Shown: positions 1 to 8,729, counted from the first letter of the stretch. The stretch is DNA of 64,000 nucleotides from Sphingomonas quercus (GCF_018863195.1 NZ_JAHKRT010000003.1:372001-436000); one strand, 5' to 3'. The notes: a model not told the origin generated them from the letters alone. Numbers and translations are program-made.

Positions 1-427
1 CGTCGGCCCCGCCCCTGCCCGCGCGGAGATCCGCCGCCTCGTTCACTGGTTCGACGAGCGCCTGCATGGCGAGGTCGTCGCCCCTCTGATGCGCGAGCGG
101 ATGACCAAGCGGCTCGTCCACCGCCAGTCGCCGGACGCCGGCGCCCTCCGCGAGGCGATGAAGCAGGCCAACGCCCATCTCGATTATGTCGACTGGCTGC
201 TCGATCACCGCCGCTGGCTGGGCGGGCCGATCCTCAGCCTTGCCGATCTCGCCGCCGCCGCCCAGCTTTCGGTCGCCGATTATCTCGGCGGGCTGGACTG
301 GCGCGGGCATGAGCAGACGCGCTCCTGGTATTCGGTGATGAAGTCGCGCCCGGCCTTCCGCCCGCTGCTCAGCGAGCGGATGGAGGTGATCGGCCCGCCG
401 GCCCATTATGACAAGCCGGATTTCTAG
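1..427 (+). CDS. fzlA: FzlA-like glutathione S-transferase fold protein, 3' part only
   Basis: The reading frame is open from base 2, so the gene starts before the window and only the helical C-terminal GST domain is present, about 141 residues. It contains the helix with WFDERLHGEVVAPLM, a 'GGPILSLADLAAAAQLSVADYL' type GST core and the ending GPPAHYDKPDF. In alphaproteobacteria the GST-fold protein FzlA binds FtsZ and is needed for constriction. My recollection is that its conserved C-terminal tail ends in a PPxHY...DF pattern, which is why I favour FzlA over a generic GST. The N-terminal thioredoxin-like domain lies outside the window, so absence of a glutathione site cannot be checked. The family is well supported; the specific name is an inference. 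Confidence 0.72.
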   Translation, partial: VGPAPARAEIRRLVHWFDERLHGEVVAPLMRERMTKRLVHRQSPDAGALREAMKQANAHLDYVDWLLDHRRWLGGPILSLADLAAAAQLSVADYLGGLDWRGHEQTRSWYSVMKSRPAFRPLLSERMEVIGPPAHYDKPDF

Positions 428-447
428 ACGAAACGGGGAGAGGGAAG

Positions 448-864
448 ATGTTTGCAGCGGTCGCCGCCCTGATGCTCGCCGGCAGTGCGCCGGCCGCGAC
501 GGAGGCCGCGATCCGCGCCGCCTCCCGGGAATTCGACGATGCCCAGCTGCACGGCGACCGCGCCGTGCTTGAGCGCTATCTTGCGCCGGATTTCCTGTTC
601 GTGCGCGGTTCCGGCAAGGTCACCGGCCGGCAGGAGTTCATCGACACCTTCGCCGGCGGCACACTGAAGCTGGAGCCGTTCACCATCGTCAACCGCAGCT
701 TCGTCGGTCTCGGCGCGGATGCCGGGATCATGGCCGCCGAAGGCACGATGCGCGGCACCGCCAACGGCAAGCCGTTCGTCGATCATTTCCGCTTCGCCGA
801 CACCTTCCTGCGCCGCGGCGGGCGCTGGCAGGTCGTCTATGTGCAGGTGACGCCGCTGCCGTAA
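448..864 (+). CDS. Exported SnoaL/DUF4440-type (NTF2-like) protein
   Basis: 138 residues. The first ~17 residues (MFAAVAALMLAGSAPAA) look like a short signal peptide, so the protein is probably periplasmic. The rest fits a cone-shaped NTF2-like fold: an N-terminal helix (EAAIRAASREFDDAQLHGDRAVLERYLAPDFLFV) followed by strands ending in the common 'F..TFLRRGGRWQVVYVQVTPLP' pattern of DUF4440. Members bind small ligands or act as enzymes, but no catalytic assignment is possible here. A GGGGAGAGGGAAG stretch directly before the ATG is a good ribosome-binding site. It lies 20 bases after the fzlA-like gene and may be co-transcribed with it. Confidence 0.75.
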   Translation: MFAAVAALMLAGSAPAATEAAIRAASREFDDAQLHGDRAVLERYLAPDFLFVRGSGKVTGRQEFIDTFAGGTLKLEPFTIVNRSFVGLGADAGIMAAEGTMRGTANGKPFVDHFRFADTFLRRGGRWQVVYVQVTPLP

Positions 865-887
865 GCGATCGGCGCGTCCAGGCGGCC

Positions 888-1094
888 TTAAGTAAAAATC
901 CGCCAGACGATCGCCGCCATCACCGCCCAGAACAGGGCGAGGCCGAGCACGATCGCCGTGGCGCCGAGCCGCGCCGGGGCCGGCTGGGGATCAGGACGCA
1001 CGTCATGCAGCGGCGCGCGCGTCAGCCACGCGCCCCAGGCATCCTTGGGCGGCGAAGCGTCCGTGACGGGCTCCGGAGGTGTCCACGACTCCAT
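888..1094 (-). CDS. Small single-pass membrane protein, unknown function
   Basis: 68 residues with a hydrophilic, proline-rich N-terminal half and one clear membrane helix near the C-terminus (ATAIVLGLALFWAVMAAIVWRIF), ending almost at the membrane. I do not recognise the family. It lies downstream of ubiG on the same strand, 28 bases after the ubiG stop, so it may be the last gene of that transcription unit. No strong ribosome-binding site is visible before the ATG. Codon use is G/C-ending like its neighbours, which supports it being real. Confidence 0.5.
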   Translation of the reverse strand: MESWTPPEPVTDASPPKDAWGAWLTRAPLHDVRPDPQPAPARLGATAIVLGLALFWAVMAAIVWRIFT

Positions 1095-1122
1095 CTTGTG
1101 AGGCTAGACGGAGTCGTGTTGA

Positions 1123-1857
1123 TCAGTCCTTAACGCGCACCGCCGTCACCAAATAATCAAGCGCGACATCGTCGGACAGCACGAAGCCGCGCGCCGGCGA
1201 GAAACCCAGGCCGCGCACATCGGTCGCCGTCAGCCCGACCCGCCCGAGCAGGCCGGTCAGCTCGTCCGGCGTCAGGAATTTCCGCCAGTCATGCGTGCCC
1301 CTGGGCACCATGCCCAGCCCCTCGCCGATGGTGATCAGCGCCAGCCGCGACAGCGGCGTGCGATTGGGCGTCGACAGGATCATCAACCCGCCCGGCGCCA
1401 GCGCCCGCGCCAGCCCGCCCACGAAGGCGGCCGGGTCGGCGACATGCTCGACCACCTCCATCGACACGACAAGGTCGAAGCGCTCGTCCTCGCCCAGCGT
1501 CTCGACGCCGCCGGCGCGGTAAGAGACGTTGAGCCCCTGCCCGTCGGCATGATGGCGGGCGACGGCGATATTCTCCGGCGCCGCGTCGAGGCCCAGCGCG
1601 TCCGCGCCGAGCCGGGCCAGCGGTTCGGTGAGCAGCCCGGCGCCGCAGCCCACGTCGAGCGCCCGGCGTCCCGCGAGCGGCCGGCGCGCACGCGGATCGC
1701 CGCCCCAATGCGCGTCCACCGCCTGGCGCAGATAGGCGAGCCGCGCCGGGTTCAGCCGATGCAGCATTGCTGATGATCCCTTCGGATCCCACCATTCGCT
1801 GGCCAGCGTCCCGAAATGGGCGGCTTCAGCGGGATCGACGGTGGTGCTTGCGTTCAT
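1123..1857 (-). CDS. ubiG: Ubiquinone biosynthesis O-methyltransferase UbiG
   Basis: 244 residues, the usual UbiG length. It performs both SAM-dependent O-methylations in ubiquinone synthesis. The UbiG-typical N-terminus is present (HFGTLASEWWDPKGSSAMLHRLNP, residues ~14-37), followed by SAM motif I ALDVGCGAGLL (~66-76), an acidic residue ending the next strand (GLDA), and the post-motif stretch DLVVSMEVVEHVADP. The methyltransferase core ends in HDWRKFLTPDEL, also UbiG-like. It is transcribed away from lysC across a 79-base shared promoter region, an arrangement I associate with sphingomonads. Confidence 0.93.
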   Translation of the reverse strand: MNASTTVDPAEAAHFGTLASEWWDPKGSSAMLHRLNPARLAYLRQAVDAHWGGDPRARRPLAGRRALDVGCGAGLLTEPLARLGADALGLDAAPENIAVARHHADGQGLNVSYRAGGVETLGEDERFDLVVSMEVVEHVADPAAFVGGLARALAPGGLMILSTPNRTPLSRLALITIGEGLGMVPRGTHDWRKFLTPDELTGLLGRVGLTATDVRGLGFSPARGFVLSDDVALDYLVTAVRVKD

Positions 1858-1936
1858 GGAAACCGGCTCATATCAGGGCGCCGCCTCGTTGCCCGACGAG
1901 CATTCCTACCGCAACAATATTTCGAGCGCACTCCCT

Positions 1937-3199
1937 ATGGCCCGTATCGTCATGAAGTTCGGCGGCACCTCGATGGCCGGGATCGAGCGCATCCGGAATG
2001 TGGCGCGCCGCGTTAAGAAAGAGGTCGAGGCCGGCAATCAGGTCGCCGTCGTCGTCTCGGCCATGGCCGGGGAGACGGATCGGCTGGTCGGCTTCTGCCG
2101 CGAGGCCTCCTCGCTTTACGACACGCGCGAATATGACGTCGTCGTCGCCAGCGGCGAACAGGTGACGAGCGGGCTGCTGGCGATCACGCTGCAGAGCCTC
2201 GGCGTGCCGGCGCGCAGCTGGCTCGGCTGGCAGCTCCCGATCCGCACCACCGATGCCCACGCCTCGGCGCGCATCTCGACGATCGACACCGAGGCGATGC
2301 TCGCCTCGCTGGCCAATGGCGAGGTGGCGGTGGTCCCCGGTTTCCAGGGGCTGACCGAGGAGGGCCGCGTGACCACGCTCGGCCGCGGCGGCTCGGATAC
2401 GTCGGCGGTGGCGGTGGCGGCGGCGATGAAGGCCGACCGCTGCGACATCTATACCGATGTCGACGGCGTCTACACCACCGATCCGCGCATCGTGCCCCGC
2501 GCGCGCAAGATTGAGAAAATCACCTATGAGGAAATGCTGGAGCTGGCGTCGGTGGGCGCCAAAGTGCTCCAGACGCGCTCCGTGGGCCTGGCGATGAAGG
2601 AAAAGGTGCGCGTCCGCGTCCTCTCCTCGCTGCGCGACCCGGACGAGGATGTGACGGATGCCGGCACCTATGTCGTCGGCGAGGAAGAGATTGAGGAGCA
2701 GTCCGTGGAACGCCAGCTCATCACCGGCATCGCCTATGATCGCAACGAGGCCAAGATCACGCTGGTCAACGTGCCCGACAAGCCGGGCGCGGTCTCCAGC
2801 ATCTTCACCCCGCTCGCCGATGCGTCGATCAACGTCGACATGATCGTGCAGAACGTCTCGCACGGCACCGGCTCCACCGACGTCACCTTCACGGTGCCCG
2901 GCGCCGAGCTTGCCCGCAGCCTCGACGTGCTGGAGAAGGCGCGCGAGCAGATCGGCTACGCCACGATGACCCACGACACCAAGGTCGCGAAGGTGTCCGT
3001 GGTCGGCGTCGGCATGCGCAGCCATGCCGGCGTCGCGGCGATGATGTTCCAGGCGCTGGCCCAGCGCGGCATCAACATCCAGGCGATCACCACGTCCGAG
3101 ATCAAGGTTTCCGTGCTGATCGAGGAGGATTATGTCGAACTGGCGGTGCGCGTGCTGCACACTGCCTATGGGCTGGATGCCGAGGACGAGGCAGCCTGA
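1937..3199 (+). CDS. lysC: Aspartate kinase LysC
   Basis: 420 residues from this ATG (MARIVMKFGGTSMAG). It catalyses ATP-dependent phosphorylation of aspartate, the first step to lysine, threonine, methionine and diaminopimelate. The amino-acid-kinase domain starts with KFGGTSMAG and includes VVVSAMAGETD, VASGEQV, LGRGGSDTSAVAVAAAM and YTDVDGVYTTDPR. Two ACT domains follow (~270-420), with the NVPDKPGAVSSIF and SHAGVAAMMFQALAQRGINIQAITTSEIKVSVLI patterns that confer feedback control by amino acids. An upstream in-frame extension to 1841 is possible but would overlap the divergent ubiG start and carries no family sequence, so I chose the family N-terminus. Confidence 0.95.
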   Translation: MARIVMKFGGTSMAGIERIRNVARRVKKEVEAGNQVAVVVSAMAGETDRLVGFCREASSLYDTREYDVVVASGEQVTSGLLAITLQSLGVPARSWLGWQLPIRTTDAHASARISTIDTEAMLASLANGEVAVVPGFQGLTEEGRVTTLGRGGSDTSAVAVAAAMKADRCDIYTDVDGVYTTDPRIVPRARKIEKITYEEMLELASVGAKVLQTRSVGLAMKEKVRVRVLSSLRDPDEDVTDAGTYVVGEEEIEEQSVERQLITGIAYDRNEAKITLVNVPDKPGAVSSIFTPLADASINVDMIVQNVSHGTGSTDVTFTVPGAELARSLDVLEKAREQIGYATMTHDTKVAKVSVVGVGMRSHAGVAAMMFQALAQRGINIQAITTSEIKVSVLIEEDYVELAVRVLHTAYGLDAEDEAA

Positions 3200-3231
3200 T
3201 CACAGGCCGGCCATTTCTGCATTAATGGAGC

Positions 3232-3257
3232 AATCCACAATTCCCCGATTGTGGATT
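3232..3257. promoter_or_regulatory. Perfect 10-bp inverted repeat between lysC and the fnr-type gene
   Basis: AATCCACAAT and its exact reverse complement ATTGTGGATT are separated by six bases (TCCCCG). The repeat lies 32 bases after the lysC stop and ends 18 bases before the fnr-type ATG. No T tract follows on either strand, so an operator or mRNA hairpin is more likely than an intrinsic terminator. Each arm also resembles a DnaA box: TGTGGATTA on the right is one base off TGTGGATAA. It is not the TTGAT-N4-ATCAA FNR box. Confidence 0.6.
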
Positions 3258-3275
3258 AGCGTCTAGAATGCGGAC

Positions 3276-4007
3276 ATGACGCTCCAGACCGACGTGTCCG
3301 CCTCAGGCGCGGCTTCCCCCACCCTGCCGGCGTTCTGCGCCGAATGCCCGGTGCGGACGGAGGCGGTCTGCGCCGCCCTCGACCCGGTCGATCGCACGAC
3401 CCTGGCCAAGGTCGGTCATCACCGCACCTATGCGCGCGGCGAGACGATTTTCGCGGCCGGCGACGAGAGCATCGCCTGCGCGACGCTGGTCAGCGGCGCC
3501 GTCAAACTGTCGGCCACCGGCCGCGACGGGGTCGAGCGCATCGTCGCCCTCGTCCACCCGGCCGGGCTGCTCGGCCACCTCTTTTCGGCGGAGATCAGCC
3601 ATGACGCCGTCGCGCTGACCGAGAGCCGGCTCTGCCTGTTCCCCCGCCGCGATTTCGAGCGATTGATGTTGCTTGCCCCCGCCTTGCTGCAGGGCGTGCT
3701 GGAGCGGACCGTGCGCGAGCTTGATCGCGCCCGCGCGCTGGCCGACCTGATCGGCCGGCGCGACGCGCGCTCACGGGTCGCGGGCCTGCTGCTCTCTTTC
3801 TCGCAGGCGGCGGGCAGCGCCTGTCATCCGGCGCCGACCTTCGAGCTGCCGCTGACCCGCGGCGAGGCGGCCTCGCTGCTGGGGCTGACGATCGAGACGG
3901 TGAGCCGGCAGCTGTCCGCGCTGGAAAGCGACGGCCTGATTCGCAAGCACGGCCTGCGCGGCATTCACATATTGGAGCCGGTCGCGCTGGCCTCGATGAT
4001 GAGCTGA
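3276..4007 (+). CDS. fnrL: FNR-type oxygen-sensing Crp/Fnr transcription regulator
   Basis: 243 residues. The N-terminal cysteines C21, C24 and C32 (CAECPVRTEAVC) together with C120 in the beta-roll (TESRLCLFPR) match the four [4Fe-4S] ligands of FNR proteins; C68 is extra. The cyclic-nucleotide-binding-like domain spans ~35-140, then a dimer helix. The C-terminal winged helix is LTRGEAASLLGLTIETVSRQLSALESDGLI. Its E-x-x-S-R recognition residues are those that read TTGAT half-sites in FNR, so the regulon should be microaerobic/anaerobic genes. A close alternative is FixK, but FixK lacks the cysteine cluster. Its own upstream region holds a different perfect inverted repeat at 3232-3257. Confidence 0.87.
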   Translation: MTLQTDVSASGAASPTLPAFCAECPVRTEAVCAALDPVDRTTLAKVGHHRTYARGETIFAAGDESIACATLVSGAVKLSATGRDGVERIVALVHPAGLLGHLFSAEISHDAVALTESRLCLFPRRDFERLMLLAPALLQGVLERTVRELDRARALADLIGRRDARSRVAGLLLSFSQAAGSACHPAPTFELPLTRGEAASLLGLTIETVSRQLSALESDGLIRKHGLRGIHILEPVALASMMS

Positions 4008-4011
4008 CCGC

Positions 4012-4209
4012 TCACATCAGCAGCCACGCCACCGTCATGCCCACCCCCCATAGCAGCACGAGCAGCGGCAGGGTGAGCATCTGGGCGAGCGCGGCACCGC
4101 TGCCCAGCCGGCCGGAACCGGTCTCGATGCCGTTCGAGATCCACGCCGCAAAGCTCTGGGGAGAAGGGCGGTGCTGCTGCGGGTGAAGGGGTGCGGATGG
4201 CTCGGTCAT
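4012..4209 (-). CDS. Small membrane protein, unknown function
   Basis: 65 residues: a polar, proline- and glutamine-rich N-terminus and one C-terminal membrane helix (MLTLPLLVLLWGVGMTVAWLLM). It lies tail-to-tail with the fnr-type gene, four bases after its stop. A GAGGAAGTGAGCC ribosome-binding sequence is seen upstream on the minus strand. Family not recognised. Confidence 0.5.
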   Translation of the reverse strand: MTEPSAPLHPQQHRPSPQSFAAWISNGIETGSGRLGSGAALAQMLTLPLLVLLWGVGMTVAWLLM

Positions 4210-4348
4210 GGCTCACTTCCTCAACGGATGCGCCCGCATCCCACGGCCCGACGCCGCCTGCCTTGACCGCCGTCAAACCGGCTTTTGAAGGGGATGCACG
4301 CGCGCCGCATTCGGCTAAGGGAGGCGCGACAGGCAGGAGATTGACGCA

Positions 4349-5371
4349 TTGGATATGGATAAGGGGCGCGCCCGGCTGCAGGCGCTGATGGCGCGCGGCG
4401 CCGCCTTTCTCGGCACGGACTACGCGATCATGGCCGGCGCCATGTCGTGGGTGTCGGAACGGCATCTGGTGGCGGCGGTGTCCAATGCCGGCGGCTTCGG
4501 GGTGATCGCCTGCGGGGCGATGACGCCCGCGCTGCTCGACGCCGAGATCGCCGGCACCAGGGCGCTCACCGACAGGCCGTTCGGCGTCAACCTCATCACC
4601 ATGCATCCCGACCTGATGGAGCTGATCGATATTTGCGGGCGGCATGGCGTCGGCCATGTCGTGCTGGCCGGCGGATTGCCGCCGTCCGGCTCGATCGACC
4701 GCATCAAGGCCACCGGCGCCAGGCTGGTCTGCTTCGCCCCGGCGCTGGCGCTGGCCAGGAAGCTGGTCCGTTCCGGCGTCGACGCGCTGGTCATCGAGGG
4801 GATGGAGGCCGGCGGTCATATCGGCCCGGTCTCCACCTCGGTGCTGGCGCAGGAGATATTGCCCGAGCTCGCCCAGACGCTGCCGGTCTTCGTCGCCGGG
4901 GGCATCGGCCGGGGCGAGGCGATCGCCGCCTATCTGGAGATGGGCGCGGCCGGCGTGCAGCTCGGCACCCGCTTCGTCTGCGCCACCGAGAGCATCGCGC
5001 ACGCCAATTTCAAGAAGGCGTTCATCCGCGCCTCAGCGCGGGATGCGGTGGCGTCGGTGCAGATCGACCCGCGCCTGCCGGTGATCCCGGTGCGCGCGCT
5101 CAAGAATGCCGGCAGCGAGCTGTTCACCGCCAAGCAGCGCGAAGTGGCGCAGGCGCTCGACGAGGGCGGTCTCGCCATGGCCGAGGCCCAGCTCCAGATC
5201 GAGCATTACTGGGCGGGCGCATTGCGCCGCGCGGTGATCGACGGCGATGTTGAGCATGGCTCACTGATGGCCGGCCAGTCGGTCGGCATGGTCACCAGGG
5301 AAGAGCCGCTGGCGGAGATCATGGCCACCCTCATCGCCGAGGCGGCGGCGGCGCTGGCAGCGCGGGGCTAG
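4349..5371 (+). CDS. Nitronate monooxygenase (2-nitropropane dioxygenase family)
   Basis: 340 residues, an FMN-dependent TIM barrel that oxidises alkyl nitronates such as propionate 3-nitronate, a detoxification role. Visible elements are the N-terminal IMAGAMSWVSERHLVAAVSNAGGFGVIACGAM, GMEAGGHIGPVS (FMN-phosphate and active-site histidine region, typical EGxEAGGH), PVFVAGGIGRGEAIAAYLEMGAAGVQLGTRFVCATES. Some relatives are enoyl-ACP reductases of the FabK type, which share the fold, so substrate is inferred. I chose the TTG start because AGGAGA ends 8 bases before it; the next in-frame ATG is only two codons later. Confidence 0.88.
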   Translation: MDMDKGRARLQALMARGAAFLGTDYAIMAGAMSWVSERHLVAAVSNAGGFGVIACGAMTPALLDAEIAGTRALTDRPFGVNLITMHPDLMELIDICGRHGVGHVVLAGGLPPSGSIDRIKATGARLVCFAPALALARKLVRSGVDALVIEGMEAGGHIGPVSTSVLAQEILPELAQTLPVFVAGGIGRGEAIAAYLEMGAAGVQLGTRFVCATESIAHANFKKAFIRASARDAVASVQIDPRLPVIPVRALKNAGSELFTAKQREVAQALDEGGLAMAEAQLQIEHYWAGALRRAVIDGDVEHGSLMAGQSVGMVTREEPLAEIMATLIAEAAAALAARG

Positions 5372-5514
5372 TTCGGCGCGCCCGGGGCCGTGGCGTTCAG
5401 ACCCCGGCCCCCGGGATCCGGTGGACGGAAAACCTCCCCTCCGTTCAGCGCATTCGCCGATCCCGATCCCGCCCCCTTTCCCTCTGCCGCGTCAATCTGA
5501 TAGCGGTCGGCGCA

Positions 5515-7797
5515 ATGACCCCGCCCGCCACGCCCGCAACCATCGCCGCGCGCTCGATCCTGACGAGCCTGCACGATGTCATGGCCTCGCGCTCGCCCGC
5601 CCAGGCGAAGCTAAACCGGGTCGTCCAGATCATCGGCGAGTCGCTCGATAGCGAGGTATGCTCGATCTACCTGCTGCGCGACGGCCAGCTCGAATTGTTC
5701 GCGACGCGCGGCCTCAACCCGGAATCCGTGCACGTCACCCGGCTGGCGCTGGGCGAGGGTCTGGTCGGAACCATCGCCGACGAGGTCGAGACGATGAACC
5801 TCGCCGAGGCGACCAGCCATCCCGCCTTCGCCTATAAGCCGGAAACGGGCGAGGAACTCTATCACAGTTTCGCCGGCGTTCCGATCGTGCGGCGCGAGCG
5901 CGCGGTCGGCGTCCTTTGCGTTCAGCATGTCGCAAGCCGCCGCTACGATGATGTCGAGATCGAGGCGCTGCAGACGGTGGCGATGGTTTTGGCGGAATTG
6001 ATCGCAGGAGCAGGGCTCATCGACATGAGCCGCGGCGCGGGCGTGGATGCGCGCGACGCCGGCGCCATCCGCCTCACCGGCCTCAAGCTGGTCGACGGAA
6101 TGGCCGCCGGCCGCGCGGTGTTCCACCAGCCGCGCATCGTCGTCGAGCATACTGTCGCGGAGGATATCGAGGCCGAGCGCCACCGCGTCTATTCCGCCTT
6201 CCGCCAGATGCGCGAACAGATCGATCGCATGATGGGCCACGCCGAGTTCGGCGGCGCGGGCGAGCATCAGGACGTGCTCGAGACCTACAAGATGTTCGCC
6301 TATGACGAGGGCTGGAGCCGTCGCATCAACGAGGCGATCGACAGCGGGCTCACCGCCGAGGCGGCGATCGAGCGCGTCCAGCAGCGTACCCGCATGCGCA
6401 TGCGCGAGATCTCCGACCCGCTGCTCCAGGATCGCATGCATGACCTGGAGGATCTCTCCAACCGGCTGTTGCGGATCGTCTCCGGCCAGCTCGGCACCGC
6501 CGCCCAGCTTGGCCTCAGGCAGGATTCGATCCTCATCGCCCGCAATCTCGGGCCGGCGGAGCTGCTCGAATATGATCGCCGCCGCCTCAAGGGCGTAATC
6601 CTCGAGGAAGGGTCGCTGACAGCGCACGTCACCATCGTCGCCCGGGCGATGGGGGTACCGGTGCTCGGCCGCGTCGGCAATATCCGGCGCGTGGTGGTCG
6701 AGGATGATCTGCTGCTCCTCGATGCCGGCGAATCCCAGGTGCTGGTGCGCCCGACGCCGGCGATGGAGGAGAGCTTCGAGACGCGGCTCGGCGAGACGCA
6801 GCGCCGCCGTGCCTTCTTCGTCCAGACCCGTGATCTACCGCCGGTGACGAAGGACGGGCAGCGTATCACGCTGATGATCAATGCCGGCCTGCGCGACGAC
6901 GTGGCGGCGCTGGACGTCACCGGCGCCGACGGCATCGGCCTGTTCCGCACCGAGTTCCAGTTCCTCGTCGGCGCCACCCTGCCGGCGCGCGAGCGGCAGC
7001 AGCGCCTCTATCGCGACGTGCTGGATGCCGCCGGCGACCGGCCGGTGATCTTCCGCACCGTCGATATCGGCGGCGACAAGGCGCTGCCCTATATGCGCAG
7101 CGACGAGATGGCCGAGGAGAATCCGGCGATGGGCTGGCGGGCGCTGCGCCTCAGCCTGGAGCGCGACGCGCTGATGAAGGCGCAGGCCCGCGCCCTCCTC
7201 GAGGCCACCGCCGGCCGCGAGCTCAACGTCATGTTCCCGATGGTCTCGGAGCCTTGGGAATATGAGGAGGCACGCGCCCTGTTCGAGCGCCAGCGGGCGT
7301 GGATGCGCGATCGCGGCAAGCTGTTGCCGACCGCCATCCACTATGGCGCGATGCTGGAGGTGCCGGCGCTGGCCGAGATGCTCGACCAGCTGCTGCCGCG
7401 CCTCGACTTCCTGTCGATCGGCACCAACGATCTCACCCAGTTCCTGTTCGCCGCCGATCGCGCCCACCCCAAGCTCGCCGAGCGTTACGACTGGCTGTCG
7501 CCGGCGATCCTGCGCTTCCTCGCCCGCGTCGCCGGGCAGGCGCGCGCCGCCGGCGTGCTGCACGGCGTCTGCGGCGAGATGGGCGGACGCACGCTCGAGG
7601 CGATGGCGCTGATCGGGCTCGGCATCGATCGCCTGTCGATCACGCCGGTGGCGGTCGGCCCGGTCAAGGCGATGGTGCGGACCCTCGACGCCGGCGCACT
7701 CAGGGCGCGCATGGGCGAATGGCTGGCCCAGGGTCCCCGCGACATGCGCGGGCTGCTCAGCCGATGGGCGGAAGAAAACGGCGTTTCGCTGGCCTGA
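5515..7797 (+). CDS. ptsP: PtsP, nitrogen-PTS enzyme I with GAF domain
   Basis: 760 residues. It autophosphorylates with phosphoenolpyruvate and passes phosphate to NPr, the first step of the nitrogen-related PTS, which signals nitrogen and carbon status rather than importing sugar. A GAF domain covers ~25-165 (SEVCSIYLLRDGQLELFATRGL, HSFAGVPIVRRERAVGVLCVQ). The enzyme I N-domain follows, with swivelling His region GSLTAHVTIVARAMGVPVLG (phosphorylated His predicted at H371). The PEP-binding barrel has DGIGLFRTEFQFL, RTVDIGGDK, MFPMV, SIGTNDLTQFLFAADR and the catalytic GVCGEMGG (C686). NPr and EIIA-Ntr partners are not in this window. Confidence 0.95.
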   Translation: MTPPATPATIAARSILTSLHDVMASRSPAQAKLNRVVQIIGESLDSEVCSIYLLRDGQLELFATRGLNPESVHVTRLALGEGLVGTIADEVETMNLAEATSHPAFAYKPETGEELYHSFAGVPIVRRERAVGVLCVQHVASRRYDDVEIEALQTVAMVLAELIAGAGLIDMSRGAGVDARDAGAIRLTGLKLVDGMAAGRAVFHQPRIVVEHTVAEDIEAERHRVYSAFRQMREQIDRMMGHAEFGGAGEHQDVLETYKMFAYDEGWSRRINEAIDSGLTAEAAIERVQQRTRMRMREISDPLLQDRMHDLEDLSNRLLRIVSGQLGTAAQLGLRQDSILIARNLGPAELLEYDRRRLKGVILEEGSLTAHVTIVARAMGVPVLGRVGNIRRVVVEDDLLLLDAGESQVLVRPTPAMEESFETRLGETQRRRAFFVQTRDLPPVTKDGQRITLMINAGLRDDVAALDVTGADGIGLFRTEFQFLVGATLPARERQQRLYRDVLDAAGDRPVIFRTVDIGGDKALPYMRSDEMAEENPAMGWRALRLSLERDALMKAQARALLEATAGRELNVMFPMVSEPWEYEEARALFERQRAWMRDRGKLLPTAIHYGAMLEVPALAEMLDQLLPRLDFLSIGTNDLTQFLFAADRAHPKLAERYDWLSPAILRFLARVAGQARAAGVLHGVCGEMGGRTLEAMALIGLGIDRLSITPVAVGPVKAMVRTLDAGALRARMGEWLAQGPRDMRGLLSRWAEENGVSLA

Positions 7798-7819
7798 TCG
7801 GGACAAGGTGATTTGACTG

Positions 7820-7851
7820 GCCTCTCTCCACAGGCCACAGAGGGGAGAGGC
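7820..7851. other. GC-rich hairpin between ptsP and the rodZ-like gene
   Basis: A 10-bp stem (one G-T pair), arms 7820-7829 and 7842-7851, encloses a 12-base loop. It is followed by AACAATGTT, not a T run, so intrinsic termination is doubtful. It occupies most of the 86-base gap between two plus-strand genes and could attenuate, process or stabilise the transcript. Confidence 0.45.
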
Positions 7852-7883
7852 AACAATGTTCCATATAAGGTGCAGCGGATCGC

Positions 7884-8729
7884 ATGAGCGAGACGGACGA
7901 GCATCCCCGGGGAGGAACGGTCGGCGCGCGCCTGCGTGCCGCTCGCGAGGCGGCTGGCCTGTCGGTCGCCGACGTGGCGCAGCAGACGCGCGTCAACGCA
8001 CGCCATCTCGCCGCGATCGAGGAGGGGGATAATGGCGAGCTGCCGGCGGCCCCCTACAGCACCGGCTTTGTGAAGGCCTATGCGCGCGTCGTCGGGCTCG
8101 ACAGCGTCGCGCTCGCCGCCGAATTCCGCCAGGACTTCGACCGCACCAATTTCCGCACCGTCGAGGCGGTGCGCTATGAGCCGGCCGATCCCGCCCGCTT
8201 GCCGTCGCGCACTCTGGCCTGGGCGGCGGCGTTCGTCGCGCTCATCATCATCCTTGCCTATGCGCTGTGGCGCGACGGGCGCTTCACCGGCGAGACCGCC
8301 GACGATCAGGCGCGTATTGCCGCCGCGGGCGAGCCCGCCGCCGCCCCTCCCGCGCCGGTCGCCGCGCCCCGACCGGCCGCGCCCGTGGCGCCCGCCCCAG
8401 CCGCCGACGGACCGGTGCTGCTCACCGCCGTCGAACCGACCTGGATCCGCGTCTACGAGCGCGCCGGCACCACCTTGTTCCAGGGCGAGCTGACTCCGGG
8501 CCAGAGCTACGAGGTGCCGGCCACTGCGGCCGAACCCCTGATCCGCCTCGGCCGGCCGGAATCGCTCAAGGTCTCGGTCGGCGGGCGCGAGGTGGCGCCG
8601 CTCGGCAAACCGGCCCACACCGTCAAGGACGTCAGCCTGCGCGGGCCGGACCTGCTCGCCCGCCCCACCGACGACGCCGCACCGGCGCCCGCGCCGACCC
8701 CGGTCGCGCCGCCGCCCGCCGCCCCTTAA
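7884..8729 (+). CDS. RodZ-like HTH membrane protein
   Basis: 281 residues with RodZ architecture. A cytoplasmic xre-type helix-turn-helix spans ~10-80 (VGARLRAAREAAGLSVADVAQQTRVNARHLAAIEEGD...STGFVKAYARVVGLD), one membrane helix ~111-129 (LAWAAAFVALIIILAYALW), a long Ala/Pro linker, then a periplasmic DUF4115 domain (PVLLTAVEPTWIRVYERAGTTLFQGELTPGQSYEVP...). RodZ links MreB filaments to the wall elongation machinery in rods. Here it sits between ptsP and cpoB, so an envelope role is consistent. The final residues are a low-complexity Ala/Pro tail. Confidence 0.8.
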   Translation: MSETDEHPRGGTVGARLRAAREAAGLSVADVAQQTRVNARHLAAIEEGDNGELPAAPYSTGFVKAYARVVGLDSVALAAEFRQDFDRTNFRTVEAVRYEPADPARLPSRTLAWAAAFVALIIILAYALWRDGRFTGETADDQARIAAAGEPAAAPPAPVAAPRPAAPVAPAPAADGPVLLTAVEPTWIRVYERAGTTLFQGELTPGQSYEVPATAAEPLIRLGRPESLKVSVGGREVAPLGKPAHTVKDVSLRGPDLLARPTDDAAPAPAPTPVAPPPAAP

